From: Candidatus Lachnoclostridium pullistercoris | GTDB lineage: Bacteria > Bacillota > Clostridia > Lachnospirales > Lachnospiraceae | Assembly: GCA_019119775.1 (NCBI GenBank) | Contig: DWWL01000007.1 | Location: 1 to 64,000, forward strand | DNA: 64,000 nt | Direction: 5' to 3' | Part shown: in pieces, positions 16,863 to 25,564 of the stretch | Position numbering within the stretch: position 1 is the stretch's first letter | Layout: every line of letters starts with the position of its first letter | Translations under genes and position numbers: made by a program | The notes under the pieces: generated by a model | Told to the model about the DNA's origin: nothing | Database searches by the model: none | The model's input: only the letters and a program-made list of their open reading frames with translations

Positions 16863-18221
16863 CTACACGAGAGCCTTTGTTTTCCAGGCCCCGCCGCGGT
16901 AGCGCCAGACGAAAAATGCGGCCCGGACCCACCAGTCCAGGATCATGGCCATCCAAACGCCGAACACTCCAAAGCCCATAAAGCGGCCGAAGATATAGCT
17001 GAAGACGATCCGGCATACCCACATGGAGGTGACGGAGGTGATCATGCAGAACTTCACGTCTCCCGCAGCCCGCAGAGTGGACGGGAGGGAGAAGGCCGTA
17101 GGCCAGATCATGATGACGGAGATGCCGTGGAGGAAGAAGATTTTGACGGCTTCCTCCGCAGTGATGTCGGACAGATTGTAAGCCGCGGTGATCACTCCGG
17201 ATGCGGCCAGCATGATGACAACGGTGATGGTCACGGACGCATAGGCGATCTTTAACATTTTTCTGGTATAATAGCGGGCCTGCTCATAGTCGTGGGCGCC
17301 TACGCACTGGGAGATCACGGTGGTAATGGCCAGGTTCATGGCCATGCCGGGGATCGTCTGGAAGCTGGCCACTGTGTTGGCCACGGCGTTGGCCGCGATG
17401 GCGTAGGTGCCGAAGGTGGACACCAGGCTCAGCACGATGATCTTTCCCAGCTGGAACATGCTGTTTTCCAGTCCGTTGGGAATTCCGATCTGGAGAATTT
17501 TCTTTACCAGATTTTTCCGGAACTGGTATTTTAAGGTTGGCTTGATGTGAAGCACCTGGTTCTGGTTCAGCAGCAGAACTGTGATGGTGATGGCCGCCAC
17601 CATACGGGATACCAGAGTGGGGATGGCCACGCCGTCGGCCGCCCGGTGGAACCCAAAGACCAGGATAGCGTTTCCGCACACATTGATGACGTTCATCAGC
17701 ATGGACACCTTCATGGACACCTGGGAGTTTCCCATGGAGCGGAAGATGGCGGCGCCCGCGTTGTAGAGGGCGATGAAGGGGATGGACGCGGTGACGATCA
17801 GCAGGTACACGTTGGCGTGGTGCATCACGTCCGCGTCGATCTGGCCGAATACCACATGGAGAATGAAATTCTTTCCCAGGTACATGACTGCCATGATGAT
17901 GACGGCCAGAATGGTCACAAACCAGATCAGCTGATTGGCGGCTTCACAGGCCCGTTTCTCCCGTTTCCGCCCCAGATACTGGCCGGCGACCACGGCGCCT
18001 CCTGTGGCCAGAGCCTGGAACGCATTGATTAAAAGAAGCATGACGCTGTCCACCAGGGAAACGCCGGACACGGCCGCTTCCCCCGCCTGGGATACCATAA
18101 TGGTATCGGCCATTCCCACGAGCACGTTCAGAAACTGCTCGATGACAAGGGGAATGATCAGGGACACCAGGGCCCGGTTGGAGAACAGGTAATGACTTCG
18201 GTCTGCAGCAGCTGTTTTCAT
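16863..18221 (-). CDS. MATE-family multidrug/Na+ antiporter
   Basis: 452 residues with about 12 hydrophobic segments, normal for MATE. The N-terminus shows PLVIEQFLNVLVGMADTIMVS and GGAVVAGQYLGRK; the internal second half repeats the fold (IPNGLENSMFQLGKIIVLSLV). MATE proteins export cationic compounds using Na+ or H+. Substrate unknown. AAGGAAGG precedes ATG 18221. It has its own promoter at 18261-18289. A second MATE gene at 51843 is only distantly similar by eye. Confidence 0.92.
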   Translation of the reverse strand: MKTAAADRSHYLFSNRALVSLIIPLVIEQFLNVLVGMADTIMVSQAGEAAVSGVSLVDSVMLLLINAFQALATGGAVVAGQYLGRKREKRACEAANQLIWFVTILAVIIMAVMYLGKNFILHVVFGQIDADVMHHANVYLLIVTASIPFIALYNAGAAIFRSMGNSQVSMKVSMLMNVINVCGNAILVFGFHRAADGVAIPTLVSRMVAAITITVLLLNQNQVLHIKPTLKYQFRKNLVKKILQIGIPNGLENSMFQLGKIIVLSLVSTFGTYAIAANAVANTVASFQTIPGMAMNLAITTVISQCVGAHDYEQARYYTRKMLKIAYASVTITVVIMLAASGVITAAYNLSDITAEEAVKIFFLHGISVIMIWPTAFSLPSTLRAAGDVKFCMITSVTSMWVCRIVFSYIFGRFMGFGVFGVWMAMILDWWVRAAFFVWRYRGGAWKTKALV

Positions 18222-18260
18222 AATACGAATCCTTCCTTTTGATGTAAATTCCAGCTGTCT

Positions 18261-18289
18261 ATTATATTACTGCTGAAAGCGGGGCACAA
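18261..18289 (-). promoter_or_regulatory. Promoter of the MATE gene
   Basis: On the minus strand: TTGTGC (18284-18289), 17-bp spacer, TATAAT (18261-18266). Confidence 0.6.
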
Positions 18290-18317
18290 GAGAAAATTTG
18301 AAAATTCCGGCGGTTTT

Positions 18318-18340
18318 GGGAACGAAGTTTCCTATTATAC
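18318..18340 (-). repeat. Terminator-following repeat, copy 3
   Basis: On the minus strand GTATAATAGGAAACTTCG followed by TTCCC directly follows the U-tract of the terminator at 18341-18369. It is the same module as at 218, 346 and 57534. Confidence 0.55.
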
Positions 18341-18369
18341 AAAAAGAGGACTGCCTGAAAGCAGTCCTC
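18341..18369 (-). terminator. Terminator of the secreted-protein gene
   Basis: Stem GAGGACTGC / GCAGTCCTC (18346-18354, 18361-18369), loop CTGAAA. On the minus strand it is followed by TTTTT. It lies 46 bases beyond the stop of the 18415-19425 gene. Confidence 0.8.
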
Positions 18370-18414
18370 CGATTGCGGATTTCCGGTCATAGACTCTGCC
18401 GGAGCAGAATTCTT

Positions 18415-19425
18415 TTACTGTACCTGGGTCTGAGTGATGTCCGGATAGCCGTCTGTGGACGGAAGGGTGAAGTTCACCGGCTGTCCCGGATTGTTGATGT
18501 TGCACTCCACATACATATGGTAGGTCATGGAGCTTCCCTCGTAGTTGACGGTCATATCCATCAGGGCTTTTTCCTGGATGGAATTGCCGGCTGTGTCCAG
18601 AGTCATCTCTCCTTTGTAGGTGTCGAAGGAGACAGAGCTGCCCAGGTCAGCGTATTCGCTGCCCATGGTTCCAAATACAGACTGGACCATCTGGTTGAGC
18701 TTGGCGCCGTTGGCCGTAAAGTAGATGGTATAGGTTCCGTTTCCGTTATCGGTCATGGAAGCGTCCTGAATGTAGGACAGGTCGTCCTCCGTGACGAGAG
18801 AGGCAGTCTGGGCGCTCTCCATGGCTGTGGCCATGTCCATGGGGATCTTCATCTTTTCCCCGTCAATGTCGTAGTAGCCGTAGCCGCCGGTGTAGAAATA
18901 ATTCATGTGGACAGTTTCTCCCAGCAGGTTTAAGTTCATATCCATGAGGTACTCCATGCTGTCAGAGTAAATGTCCTTCATCTTCATGTTGCCGTTCATG
19001 TTCATGTCCAGGGTCAGCCCTTCCATGCTGATCTGCATGTTCATGAGCATATCCGTGTCAATGGCGGTCATGGACTTGCTCTTTTCAGTGGCAGCTCTCA
19101 GCGCGGCCATGGCGGCATTTTCCGGGGCCGAAGCCTGCTGGTACTGGACAGCGCCGTCCTGAACCCAGCGGCCGTTGGAGTCGAGCTGATAGCCGTTCAC
19201 GGAAGTGCCGGCGAGCATGTAGCCGTTGGAGTCAAAATAGTAGCACTCAGCCAGGCCGTCGTTATTTCCATCCAGCCATCTCCAGGTGTCCTGCGGGTAG
19301 GAGCCGTCGTCTTCCTGCCACCACCAGCCGGTGGAGTTCTGCTGCCACTGTCCGGCAAATGCGGTCGCCGACATGGTGAGGGCGAATGCCGCGGTGAGAA
19401 CAGCTGTCGTAAACATCTTTTTCAT
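18415..19425 (-). CDS. Secreted protein with cell-wall-binding-like repeats, DUF6612-like body
   Basis: 336 residues. The signal peptide is clear (MKKMFTTAVLTAAFALTMSATAFA, written here as residues 1-24, cleavage after AFA). Residues 25-95 are aromatic/glycine-rich and resemble choline-binding-type cell-wall repeats (GWWWQEDDGSYPQDTWRWLD; YYFDSNGYMLAGTSVNGYQL). From about 105 onward is a beta-rich domain recalling the LolA-like DUF6612 family of Firmicutes lipoproteins, with many Met residues. It is probably cell-wall attached. Function unknown. Own promoter and terminator, so monocistronic. Confidence 0.7.
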   Translation of the reverse strand: MKKMFTTAVLTAAFALTMSATAFAGQWQQNSTGWWWQEDDGSYPQDTWRWLDGNNDGLAECYYFDSNGYMLAGTSVNGYQLDSNGRWVQDGAVQYQQASAPENAAMAALRAATEKSKSMTAIDTDMLMNMQISMEGLTLDMNMNGNMKMKDIYSDSMEYLMDMNLNLLGETVHMNYFYTGGYGYYDIDGEKMKIPMDMATAMESAQTASLVTEDDLSYIQDASMTDNGNGTYTIYFTANGAKLNQMVQSVFGTMGSEYADLGSSVSFDTYKGEMTLDTAGNSIQEKALMDMTVNYEGSSMTYHMYVECNINNPGQPVNFTLPSTDGYPDITQTQVQ

Positions 19426-19470
19426 ACTGATACCTCCTTATGAGTCTGCGTAGATTAACCTGATAGTTTG

Positions 19471-19499
19471 ATTATATACGGTGCAGGTCCGGGAGACAA
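19471..19499 (-). promoter_or_regulatory. Promoter of the secreted-protein gene
   Basis: On the minus strand: TTGTCT (19494-19499), 17-bp spacer, TATAAT (19471-19476). Confidence 0.6.
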
Positions 19500-19655
19500 G
19501 AACATTTTTCTTACAATTCCATAAAATGACGGACAGAAAAACGGACTTCTGATATGCTGAATGGACAATATATTTCGGTGCCATTTCAGACGGCTGCGCT
19601 CTAACTGTCTCATGTTCCCCGCGATGTATAATAAATGTCTGTACAGGAAAGCAGA

Positions 19656-20429
19656 TTATTGCAGGATAGCGTTTATATTATTTTCAGATAAGTCATGCCA
19701 TTCCGCATCTGCTTTTTGCTCTTGCTCGTTAAAAATATCATTAAATTCATCTTCTGAACAGGATTCATTATTTATAAAATACTGTACATAAAATTCATTG
19801 TTTGTATCATATCCAGATTGACTGTACGCCTGAGGATTTATACTATATCCAGTTTCAGAAAAAGTCATTTTCCCTATTCCGGAATCAGCCGCGCCGCTTG
19901 AAAATGAAAATGTACCGTCTGTCTTTAAATTCATAAATGCCCTGTACTGCAATGTATATCCATAGGTTTCTCCATTCTGATAATGCAATATCTCAAAACC
20001 ATAATCAGAAATATTATTTATTTGAAGCCAAAGAACAGCTTCATCTTCTCCGTCGCCATCAATATCTAAAATTGTAAATTTTGCAGCACTTACTGCAACA
20101 CTATCATCAGCCGCAACAGCCTTGCTTATCTCACTGATATTTAAACTCTCATTTGCCAAATCAGTACATATGAAATTACTTTTCCCCAAAAGTATAAATT
20201 TGTAAGTATTTTCCTCTGATTCTGATGGCTGCGCCGGCGGGGTCTCAGCAGTTCCAGTTTGTGCATCACTGGATAAATCTGTACGGTTGTCATCTGCTGA
20301 ATCTGATTGGGTATTGGCACACCCAATCAGCATCCCTGAAATTAAGGTGATATAAACAGCACATATACAAAGCAATAAACTATTTTTCTTCGGTGATTTG
20401 GTCGATATATTTTTGAGTCTTCTTTTCAT
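19656..20429 (-). CDS. AT-rich lipoprotein of unknown function
   Basis: 257 residues. The N-terminus has basic residues (MKRRLKNISTKSPKKNS), a hydrophobic core and a lipobox ending LIGC near residue 39, followed by an Asp/Ser/Thr-rich linker; this is a type II lipoprotein signal. The remainder contains a DIDGDGEDEAVLW stretch typical of Ca2+-binding-like FG-GAP/VCBS-type loops. No family recognised beyond that. ATG 20429 follows GAGGAAAAG. Codons end in A/T far more than in neighbouring genes, suggesting acquisition from an AT-richer source. The flanking 20430-20775 region is equally odd. Confidence 0.65.
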   Translation of the reverse strand: MKRRLKNISTKSPKKNSLLLCICAVYITLISGMLIGCANTQSDSADDNRTDLSSDAQTGTAETPPAQPSESEENTYKFILLGKSNFICTDLANESLNISEISKAVAADDSVAVSAAKFTILDIDGDGEDEAVLWLQINNISDYGFEILHYQNGETYGYTLQYRAFMNLKTDGTFSFSSGAADSGIGKMTFSETGYSINPQAYSQSGYDTNNEFYVQYFINNESCSEDEFNDIFNEQEQKADAEWHDLSENNINAILQ

Positions 20430-20775
20430 AATTTCTTTTCCTCTATCATATGGTTTTGAAGTTCGGAATAGTATGGTGCTGGCGGGGGCTGTCAACGGTG
20501 GGCGAAACCCATTTACTTGCCGTTGACTGGCTCGGCTGGGTTTGCTGTTTTTTGCACGATAAAATAAACTATATACTGCAATGAGTGTACCAGATATGTC
20601 ACCGGAGTACAATATCCGCAATCCACACTGGTACAAGTGTGATACTTATCATACATGAGCATTTTGGGCGGGGAGGCATGAAAATGCAGGAAGAGATCTC
20701 CCCGCCGGGAGATGCCGGCGGGGAGACGGAAAAGAGAAGGAGTGGGAGATGGCAGGAAGAAATGGACGAGGGCAG
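20430..20775. other. Intergenic region beside the AT-rich lipoprotein gene
   Basis: No convincing gene. A short inverted pair GTCAACGG / CCGTTGAC near 20490-20525 brackets a GGCGAAACCC stretch and may be a decayed mobile-element end. An AT-rich stretch (20560-20660) carries the promoter region of the lipoprotein gene. From 20660 base use returns to the GC-rich chromosomal style. Confidence 0.4.
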
Positions 20776-22050
20776 TTAAAACAGCTGGCGTCCTTTCACA
20801 TATTTATGCAGTACCCAGTCGTCCCCGGACAGGTAGAGGAACCGCTCCAGCCGTTCCTTTAAGGACAGTTTCTGGGGATGGGGAATGGGACTTTCGTCCA
20901 GGACGATGGCGTCGCATTCGTAGCCGGGCTCAAAGCTGCCCACTTTGCCGAAGAAGCTGCCGCCGCCTTTCGTTCCCATAAAGAAGGCTTCCTCCATGGT
21001 GAGAGGCTTTAAGCCGTCCCCCGTCAGGCGGGCCCGGAGCTTGGACACCTGGATGGCTTCGGCCATGGCCCGGAAGATGGAGAGGACTGTTCCGCCGGCA
21101 ATGTCAGAACCTAAGCCGACAGACATCCCCTGATCCAGGAAGAGGCGCACCGGCGCGGCGCCGGAAGTTAAGTTGGCGTTGGACTGGGGACAATGGGCGA
21201 TGTAGACGCCCTTCTCCTTCATCAGCTGGATCTCCTCCGGCGGGCAGTGGACGCAGTGGGCCATGATGGTGGGTACGTCCCCGCCGAAGAGGCCGAACTG
21301 ATCGTAGGCGTCCCCGTAAAAGCGGGAGCCGGGAACCAGTTCTTGTACCCACGCGATCTCCTCCGGATTTTCCGAGAGATGGGACTGGAGAGGCAGCTGC
21401 CACTCCCGCTGGATGTCCCGGAGCCGTTCCATGAGATGGTCGGAGCAGGCAGGGATGAACCGGGGAGTGAGAATGGGGCGCACATGGGAATAATGTCCGG
21501 CAGTCTGCTCCAGCCAGGCGATTGTGGCGTCGGCGGAGGCGTTCCCGTCCTTCTCGCAGAGGTAGTCGGGACAGTTCCGGTCCATGTTCACTTTTCCCAC
21601 AAAGGTTTCCAGGCCGGATTCTTCCAGAAGGTCCATGAGGATCTTTGTGGCAGGAAGATGAAGGGTGGCAAAGAGACAGGCTCTGGTGTTTACGCTCTTT
21701 CTCAAGTCATTTACAAAGATGGAGTAGGCCCGTCTGGCGTACTCCGGGTCCTCATACCGGGCTTCCTCGGGAAATGCGCTGGAATTGAGCCATTCCAGAA
21801 GCTCCAGATCCATCTTGAAGCCGCGGAAAGCGTACTGGGGCGCGTGCATGTGCAGGTCCGTCAGGCCCGGGACGATGAGACGTCCAGTATAATCCTCCAC
21901 GGAAAGGCGGGAGTAGATTTCCGGGAGCTGCCGGAATACGCCTGCGCAGAGGCCGTTTTCGCAGACCAGGAAGCCGTCCGGGACGGTGATCAAAGTGTCC
22001 TTGTCTGTGCTGTAGCAGATGTCTCCTTTTAAAATTCTGGTTGTTTCCAT
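20776..22050 (-). CDS. guaD: Guanine deaminase (amidohydrolase superfamily)
   Basis: 424 residues. The metal-binding motif of the guanine deaminase clade is visible (PGLTDLHMHAPQYAFRG, near 70), then SHLSENPEE near 215, HCVH near 255 and GSDIAGG near 305. The enzyme hydrolyses guanine to xanthine and ammonia in purine salvage/catabolism. Start ATG 22050 is chosen because AAGGAGGA precedes it; the frame is open about 43 codons further upstream without start signals. A guanine-class riboswitch aptamer (22285-22356) lies in the leader, which supports the substrate assignment. Confidence 0.9.
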   Translation of the reverse strand: METTRILKGDICYSTDKDTLITVPDGFLVCENGLCAGVFRQLPEIYSRLSVEDYTGRLIVPGLTDLHMHAPQYAFRGFKMDLELLEWLNSSAFPEEARYEDPEYARRAYSIFVNDLRKSVNTRACLFATLHLPATKILMDLLEESGLETFVGKVNMDRNCPDYLCEKDGNASADATIAWLEQTAGHYSHVRPILTPRFIPACSDHLMERLRDIQREWQLPLQSHLSENPEEIAWVQELVPGSRFYGDAYDQFGLFGGDVPTIMAHCVHCPPEEIQLMKEKGVYIAHCPQSNANLTSGAAPVRLFLDQGMSVGLGSDIAGGTVLSIFRAMAEAIQVSKLRARLTGDGLKPLTMEEAFFMGTKGGGSFFGKVGSFEPGYECDAIVLDESPIPHPQKLSLKERLERFLYLSGDDWVLHKYVKGRQLF

Positions 22051-22284
22051 AAAGACGATTCCTCCTTTTATTCTCCGCAGGCGATAAGGTTCCGAAATAT
22101 TTTCGGGCAGAAAAAAGCTGCCCCCAGCCGGCAGGTTCCGTCCAGTTTTCATTTCCGCGGCAGCGGTCCGGGGGGACATATCCGTATGTCCATCGGGCGG
22201 CTTCCGCGGGGGCGATCCCCTGCAGCTTAACAGCGCTGCGGAAATTTGCTGCTCCGCAGTCTGCTGCGGAGTATTGACTGGAAG

Positions 22285-22356
22285 GAAAACACATAGTCAG
22301 CTGGAAAGGCAGCCGGTAGAAACATTCACCCATTTTGTGAATTTATACATATTTTC
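22285..22356 (-). promoter_or_regulatory. Purine riboswitch aptamer, guanine class
   Basis: On the minus strand the 72-nt segment shows the whole purine aptamer: P1 GAAAATATGTA paired with TATGTGTTTTC (11 pairs including wobbles), P2 TTCAC/GTGAA closed by a loop with ATGG, J2/3 TGTTTCTACC, P3 GGCTG/CAGCT with loop CCTTTC (its CC can pair with the GG of L2), and J3/1 GACTATG. The C in GACTATG marks the guanine/hypoxanthine class (adenine types have GATTATG). The aptamer is about 235 nt upstream of the guaD start, with a CTCCGCAG/CTGCGGAG hairpin right behind it (about 22254-22274) as possible expression platform. Confidence 0.85.
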
Positions 22357-22420
22357 CGCTCCCAGTCTACCATGGCCGACCAGCCATGTCAAGATTTGCG
22401 CCGGCCGATCCTTTCAAGAT

Positions 22421-22515
22421 TGTATCAGTTCAGACGATGTGTAAACAGAGGGGAAAACTGCAAACAAGCTTGACGTCAGTTTTCTCCTCTGTTTATCTGC
22501 CGTCTGAACTGTTAC
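22421..22515. mobile_element. Palindromic miniature element, copy 1
   Basis: A 95-bp element with termini GTATCAGTTCAGAC / GTCTGAACTGTTAC and inner arms GTAAACAGAGGGGAAAACT / AGTTTTCTCCTCTGTTTA around a central loop. It is flanked by the 7-bp direct repeat TCAAGAT (22414-22420 and 22516-22522), as from a target-site duplication. No coding capacity. The other copies are at 27901-28003 and 50586-50739. The remainder of the 22051-22595 gap holds the guaD leader and the hom promoter. Confidence 0.8.
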
Positions 22516-22527
22516 TCAAGATTTCCG

Positions 22528-22556
22528 TTGTGTTTCCGGCGGGTTAATGGTAAGAT
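22528..22556 (+). promoter_or_regulatory. Promoter of hom
   Basis: TTGTGT (22528-22533), 17-bp spacer, TAAGAT (22551-22556). It starts only 6 bases after the target duplication of the palindromic element. Confidence 0.5.
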
Positions 22557-22595
22557 AGGAGACAGCAAACGACATAAGAAAGGAATTTACACGCA

Positions 22596-23882
22596 ATGGA
22601 CAAGCAGAAAGTGATCCGGGCGGCCCTGCTGGGCTTCGGAACGGTGGGCAGCGGTGTGTACCTGCTGGCGTCCCGCCTGGGAGACGAGCTGGTAAATAAG
22701 ACAGGGGCGGCTCTTGAGATCAGCCGGATCCTGGTGCGCAGCCTGGAGAAAAAAAGAGAGGGGGCGGATTCGTCCCTGTTTACGGATAACTGGAAGGAGA
22801 TCTTAGAGGACAGCAGCATTCAGGTGGTCATCGAGCTGATGGGCGGGATCGAGCCGGCGAGAACCTACGTGAGTGAGGCGCTGAAGGCAGGAAAACATGT
22901 GGTGACGGCCAATAAGGACCTTCTGGCGGAGCACGGCGGAGAGCTGCTGGAGCTGGCCAGGGAAAATGGCTGCGATCTGATGTTTGAGGCTTCTGTGGCC
23001 GGAGCGGTGCCGATCGTCCGGGCGCTGAAGCAGAGCCTTGCCGGGGCGGAGCTGACGGAGGTGGCCGGAATCGTCAACGGCACCACCAACTACATCCTCA
23101 CCAAGATGTCAGAGGTAAATATGGATTATAAGGAAGCTCTGGAGCTGGCTATGAAGAAAGGCTATGCGGAGGCAGATCCCACCGCGGACGTGGAAGGCTA
23201 TGACGCCGGCCGCAAGATCGCCATCATGGCGTCCATCGCGTTCAACTCCCGGGTGACGTTTTCCCAGGTGCCCACAGAGGGAATCACAAAGATCACGGCG
23301 AGGGACATCCGGTACGCCAGAGATTTTGGCTATGTGATCAAGCTGCTGGGAATCGCCAAGAAGGAGGAGGACGGGATCGAGGTGAAGGTTCATCCCATGC
23401 TGGTGCCGGAGGACCACCCCCTGGCCTCGGTGAGAAGCTCCTTTAACGCAGTGTTTGTGCGGGGGGATGCCTGCGACGAGGCCATGTTTATGGGAAGAGG
23501 AGCGGGCAAGATGCCCACGGCCAGCGCCGTTATGGGCGACGTGATCGATGTGATGGGAAATATCGTCCACGGCTGCTGCGGGCGGATGGGCTGCACCTGC
23601 TACAAGAACATCCCGGTGAAGGAAGAAGGCTGCACCATGAGCAAATATTTTCTCCGGGTGCAGGTATCTGACCGGCCGGGAGCACTGGCAAATATCGCCG
23701 GAGTCCTGGGCAACAACAACGTGAGCATTGCCCAGGTGTACCAGAAGAGAAGTGAAAACGGAGTGGCGGAGCTGGTGATTATCACCGACCGGGTGCTGGA
23801 GCGCAACTTAAACGATTCTCTGACCGTGATCCGGGGAATGACGGCGATCCGGGAAGTATCCAGCGTGATCCGTGTTTATTAA
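22596..23882 (+). CDS. hom: Homoserine dehydrogenase
   Basis: 428 residues, the usual length for the monofunctional Gram-positive enzyme. An NAD(P)-binding motif LLGFGTVGSGV (11-21), the catalytic/substrate region (VTANKDLLAEHG, GIVNGTTNYILTKM, AEADPTADVEGYDAGRK) and a C-terminal ACT domain (YFLRVQVSDRPGALANIAGVLG, from about 348) are all visible. It reduces aspartate semialdehyde to homoserine for threonine and methionine; the ACT domain usually mediates threonine feedback. AAAGGA lies ahead of ATG 22596. Monocistronic, with terminator at 23907. Confidence 0.95.
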   Translation: MDKQKVIRAALLGFGTVGSGVYLLASRLGDELVNKTGAALEISRILVRSLEKKREGADSSLFTDNWKEILEDSSIQVVIELMGGIEPARTYVSEALKAGKHVVTANKDLLAEHGGELLELARENGCDLMFEASVAGAVPIVRALKQSLAGAELTEVAGIVNGTTNYILTKMSEVNMDYKEALELAMKKGYAEADPTADVEGYDAGRKIAIMASIAFNSRVTFSQVPTEGITKITARDIRYARDFGYVIKLLGIAKKEEDGIEVKVHPMLVPEDHPLASVRSSFNAVFVRGDACDEAMFMGRGAGKMPTASAVMGDVIDVMGNIVHGCCGRMGCTCYKNIPVKEEGCTMSKYFLRVQVSDRPGALANIAGVLGNNNVSIAQVYQKRSENGVAELVIITDRVLERNLNDSLTVIRGMTAIREVSSVIRVY

Positions 23883-23906
23883 ATTTTTATAGAGAAAATG
23901 GCCGAG

Positions 23907-23940
23907 GGCTGCGCGAAAAAAGCGCGGCCTTTTTTCTTTT
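23907..23940 (+). terminator. Terminator of hom
   Basis: Stem GGCTGCGC (23907-23914) / GCGCGGCC (23922-23929), loop GAAAAAA, followed by TTTTTTCTTTT. Confidence 0.85.
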
Positions 23941-23985
23941 CCGGATGCGTCCGGGAGAACTCTAAGTTTTTCTTAGTGATATTGG

Positions 23986-24028
23986 AACTATAATTAATTT
24001 TACAAATTTATAATTATATATTATAGTT
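23986..24028 (+). promoter_or_regulatory. Inverted repeat in the AT-rich promoter region of the second GntP gene
   Basis: AACTATAAT (23986-23994) and ATTATAGTT (24020-24028) form a 9-bp dyad with a 25-bp AT-rich spacer, 90 bp upstream of the permease. A possible operator; the binding protein is unknown, though the LysR gene at 25564 is a candidate. Confidence 0.35.
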
Positions 24029-24119
24029 TCTTTAACAAAAACCTATGAAAGTGCTCCGAATTTCGGGCCGGGAACATTTTCGCAGGTGGACGTATTATGT
24101 GGGAAGGGAGAAAAAGAAA

Positions 24120-25496
24120 ATGACAAATGAAACACAAATGCTGCTTGGATTGTTTTTAGGCATTGCGATCATGATCATTCTGGTCATGAAGACGAAGATC
24201 CACACGTTTATCGCTCTGCTGCTTGCGGCTATGATCGCCGGTCTGGTTGGCGGAATGACTCCTGGAGATGTGGTGGACGCGATCCAGGTTGGTTTTGGAA
24301 ACACGCTCCAGAGTACAGGCATCATCATCGGTCTGGGCGTAATGATGGGCGGAATCCTGGAAAAAACGGGAGCCGCTGAGCGTCTGGCCTACACCTTTAT
24401 CAAGGCAATCGGAAAAGGCAAGGAGGAATGGGCACTGGGAGTGACCGGATGGCTGGTTTCCATCCCGGTATTCGCCGATTCCGCAATCGTAATCTTCGCG
24501 CCCTTATGTAAGGCAATGTCCAGAATGACCGGAAAGTCCGTAATCGGACTGGCTCTGGCTCTGGCCTGCGGCCTTCAGTGTACGCACGTAATGGTTCCGC
24601 CGACGCCCGGTCCTCTGACTGCAGCCGGAATGCTGGGTGTGGATGTTGGACAGATGATCCTGGCCGGCGCAGCCATGTCTGTTCCGATCTTCATCGCCGC
24701 TGAGCTCTACGCAAAGTGGATCGGAAAGAAGATCTATCAGATCCCCAATGAGGACGGCACCTTTACCAGAAAAGAATTCAAACAGGAATACATAAAGAGC
24801 ATGGATCAGCTTGAGCAGATCATGAATGCAAAAGAGCTTCCCGGCCTGTGGGCATCCCTTTCTCCCATTGTGATTCCGCTGATCCTGATCCTGTGCAAGA
24901 CAGTGGCAGATTTTGTAGGCATGAGCGACGGCACCGTATACCAGCTGATCACTCTGGTGGGATCTCCCATCGTGGCTCTGGGAATCGGAGCTGTGCTGGC
25001 AATCTACGGCCTGGGCGGAAAGATCGAGAAGAAAAAAGTGATGAGCATGATGGATGAGGCAATCAAGGATACAGGTATGATCATGCTGATCACCGGAGCC
25101 GGCGGCTCTCTGGGCAACATCATCAAGGTCAGCGGTATCGGCGACGTGCTGGGCGCAACGGTTCTGGCATGGCCCATCCCGGCGATCCTGATCCCCCTGA
25201 TCATCGGCGCCCTCATGAGACTGGCTCTTGGTTCCGCAACGGTGGCAATCACGACGGCTGCCTCCCTGACGGCTCCTCTGGTATCTCAGCTGGGAATTTC
25301 CCCGATTCTTCTGGCACAGTCCTGCTGTATCGGTGCAATCGCCTGCAGCTACTTCAATGACAGCGGATTCTGGGTATTCAATGGAATGTTCGGCTTAGGT
25401 GAACTGAAAGATCAGGTGAAATGTAAGACGGCGGTATCCTTTATCATGACCGGCGTAGGTATGGTAGAGCTTCTGATATTAAATATGATATTCTAA
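24120..25496 (+). CDS. GntP-family acid-sugar:H+ symporter
   Basis: 458 residues, with about 12 to 14 hydrophobic segments and the GntP signatures PVFADSAIVIFAPL and HVMVPPTPGPLTAAGM. It imports a sugar acid or related hydroxy acid; substrate unknown. The start ATG 24120 lies behind GGGAAGGGAG and opens directly into the first membrane segment; the frame is open 25 codons further. No catabolic gene accompanies it, only the convergent LysR gene at 25564-26493 with a shared bidirectional terminator. It is a distant paralogue of the permease at 6513. Confidence 0.9.
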   Translation: MTNETQMLLGLFLGIAIMIILVMKTKIHTFIALLLAAMIAGLVGGMTPGDVVDAIQVGFGNTLQSTGIIIGLGVMMGGILEKTGAAERLAYTFIKAIGKGKEEWALGVTGWLVSIPVFADSAIVIFAPLCKAMSRMTGKSVIGLALALACGLQCTHVMVPPTPGPLTAAGMLGVDVGQMILAGAAMSVPIFIAAELYAKWIGKKIYQIPNEDGTFTRKEFKQEYIKSMDQLEQIMNAKELPGLWASLSPIVIPLILILCKTVADFVGMSDGTVYQLITLVGSPIVALGIGAVLAIYGLGGKIEKKKVMSMMDEAIKDTGMIMLITGAGGSLGNIIKVSGIGDVLGATVLAWPIPAILIPLIIGALMRLALGSATVAITTAASLTAPLVSQLGISPILLAQSCCIGAIACSYFNDSGFWVFNGMFGLGELKDQVKCKTAVSFIMTGVGMVELLILNMIF

Positions 25497-25528
25497 GTTT
25501 CCTGAAGAGAAACGGCCCGGAAATGAAA

Positions 25529-25564
25529 AACCGGCCTGCCCAGAGATGGGCGGGCCGGTTTTTT
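25529..25564. terminator. Bidirectional terminator between permease and LysR
   Basis: Stem AACCGGCC.GCCC / GGGC.GGCCGGTT (25529-25560) is followed by TTTTTC on the + strand and by TTTTTCATTT on the minus strand. Confidence 0.8.

Noticed and set aside
21193..22032. 279-codon open frame antisense to guaD
   Set aside because: Opposite-strand shadow of a gene with clear guanine deaminase motifs.
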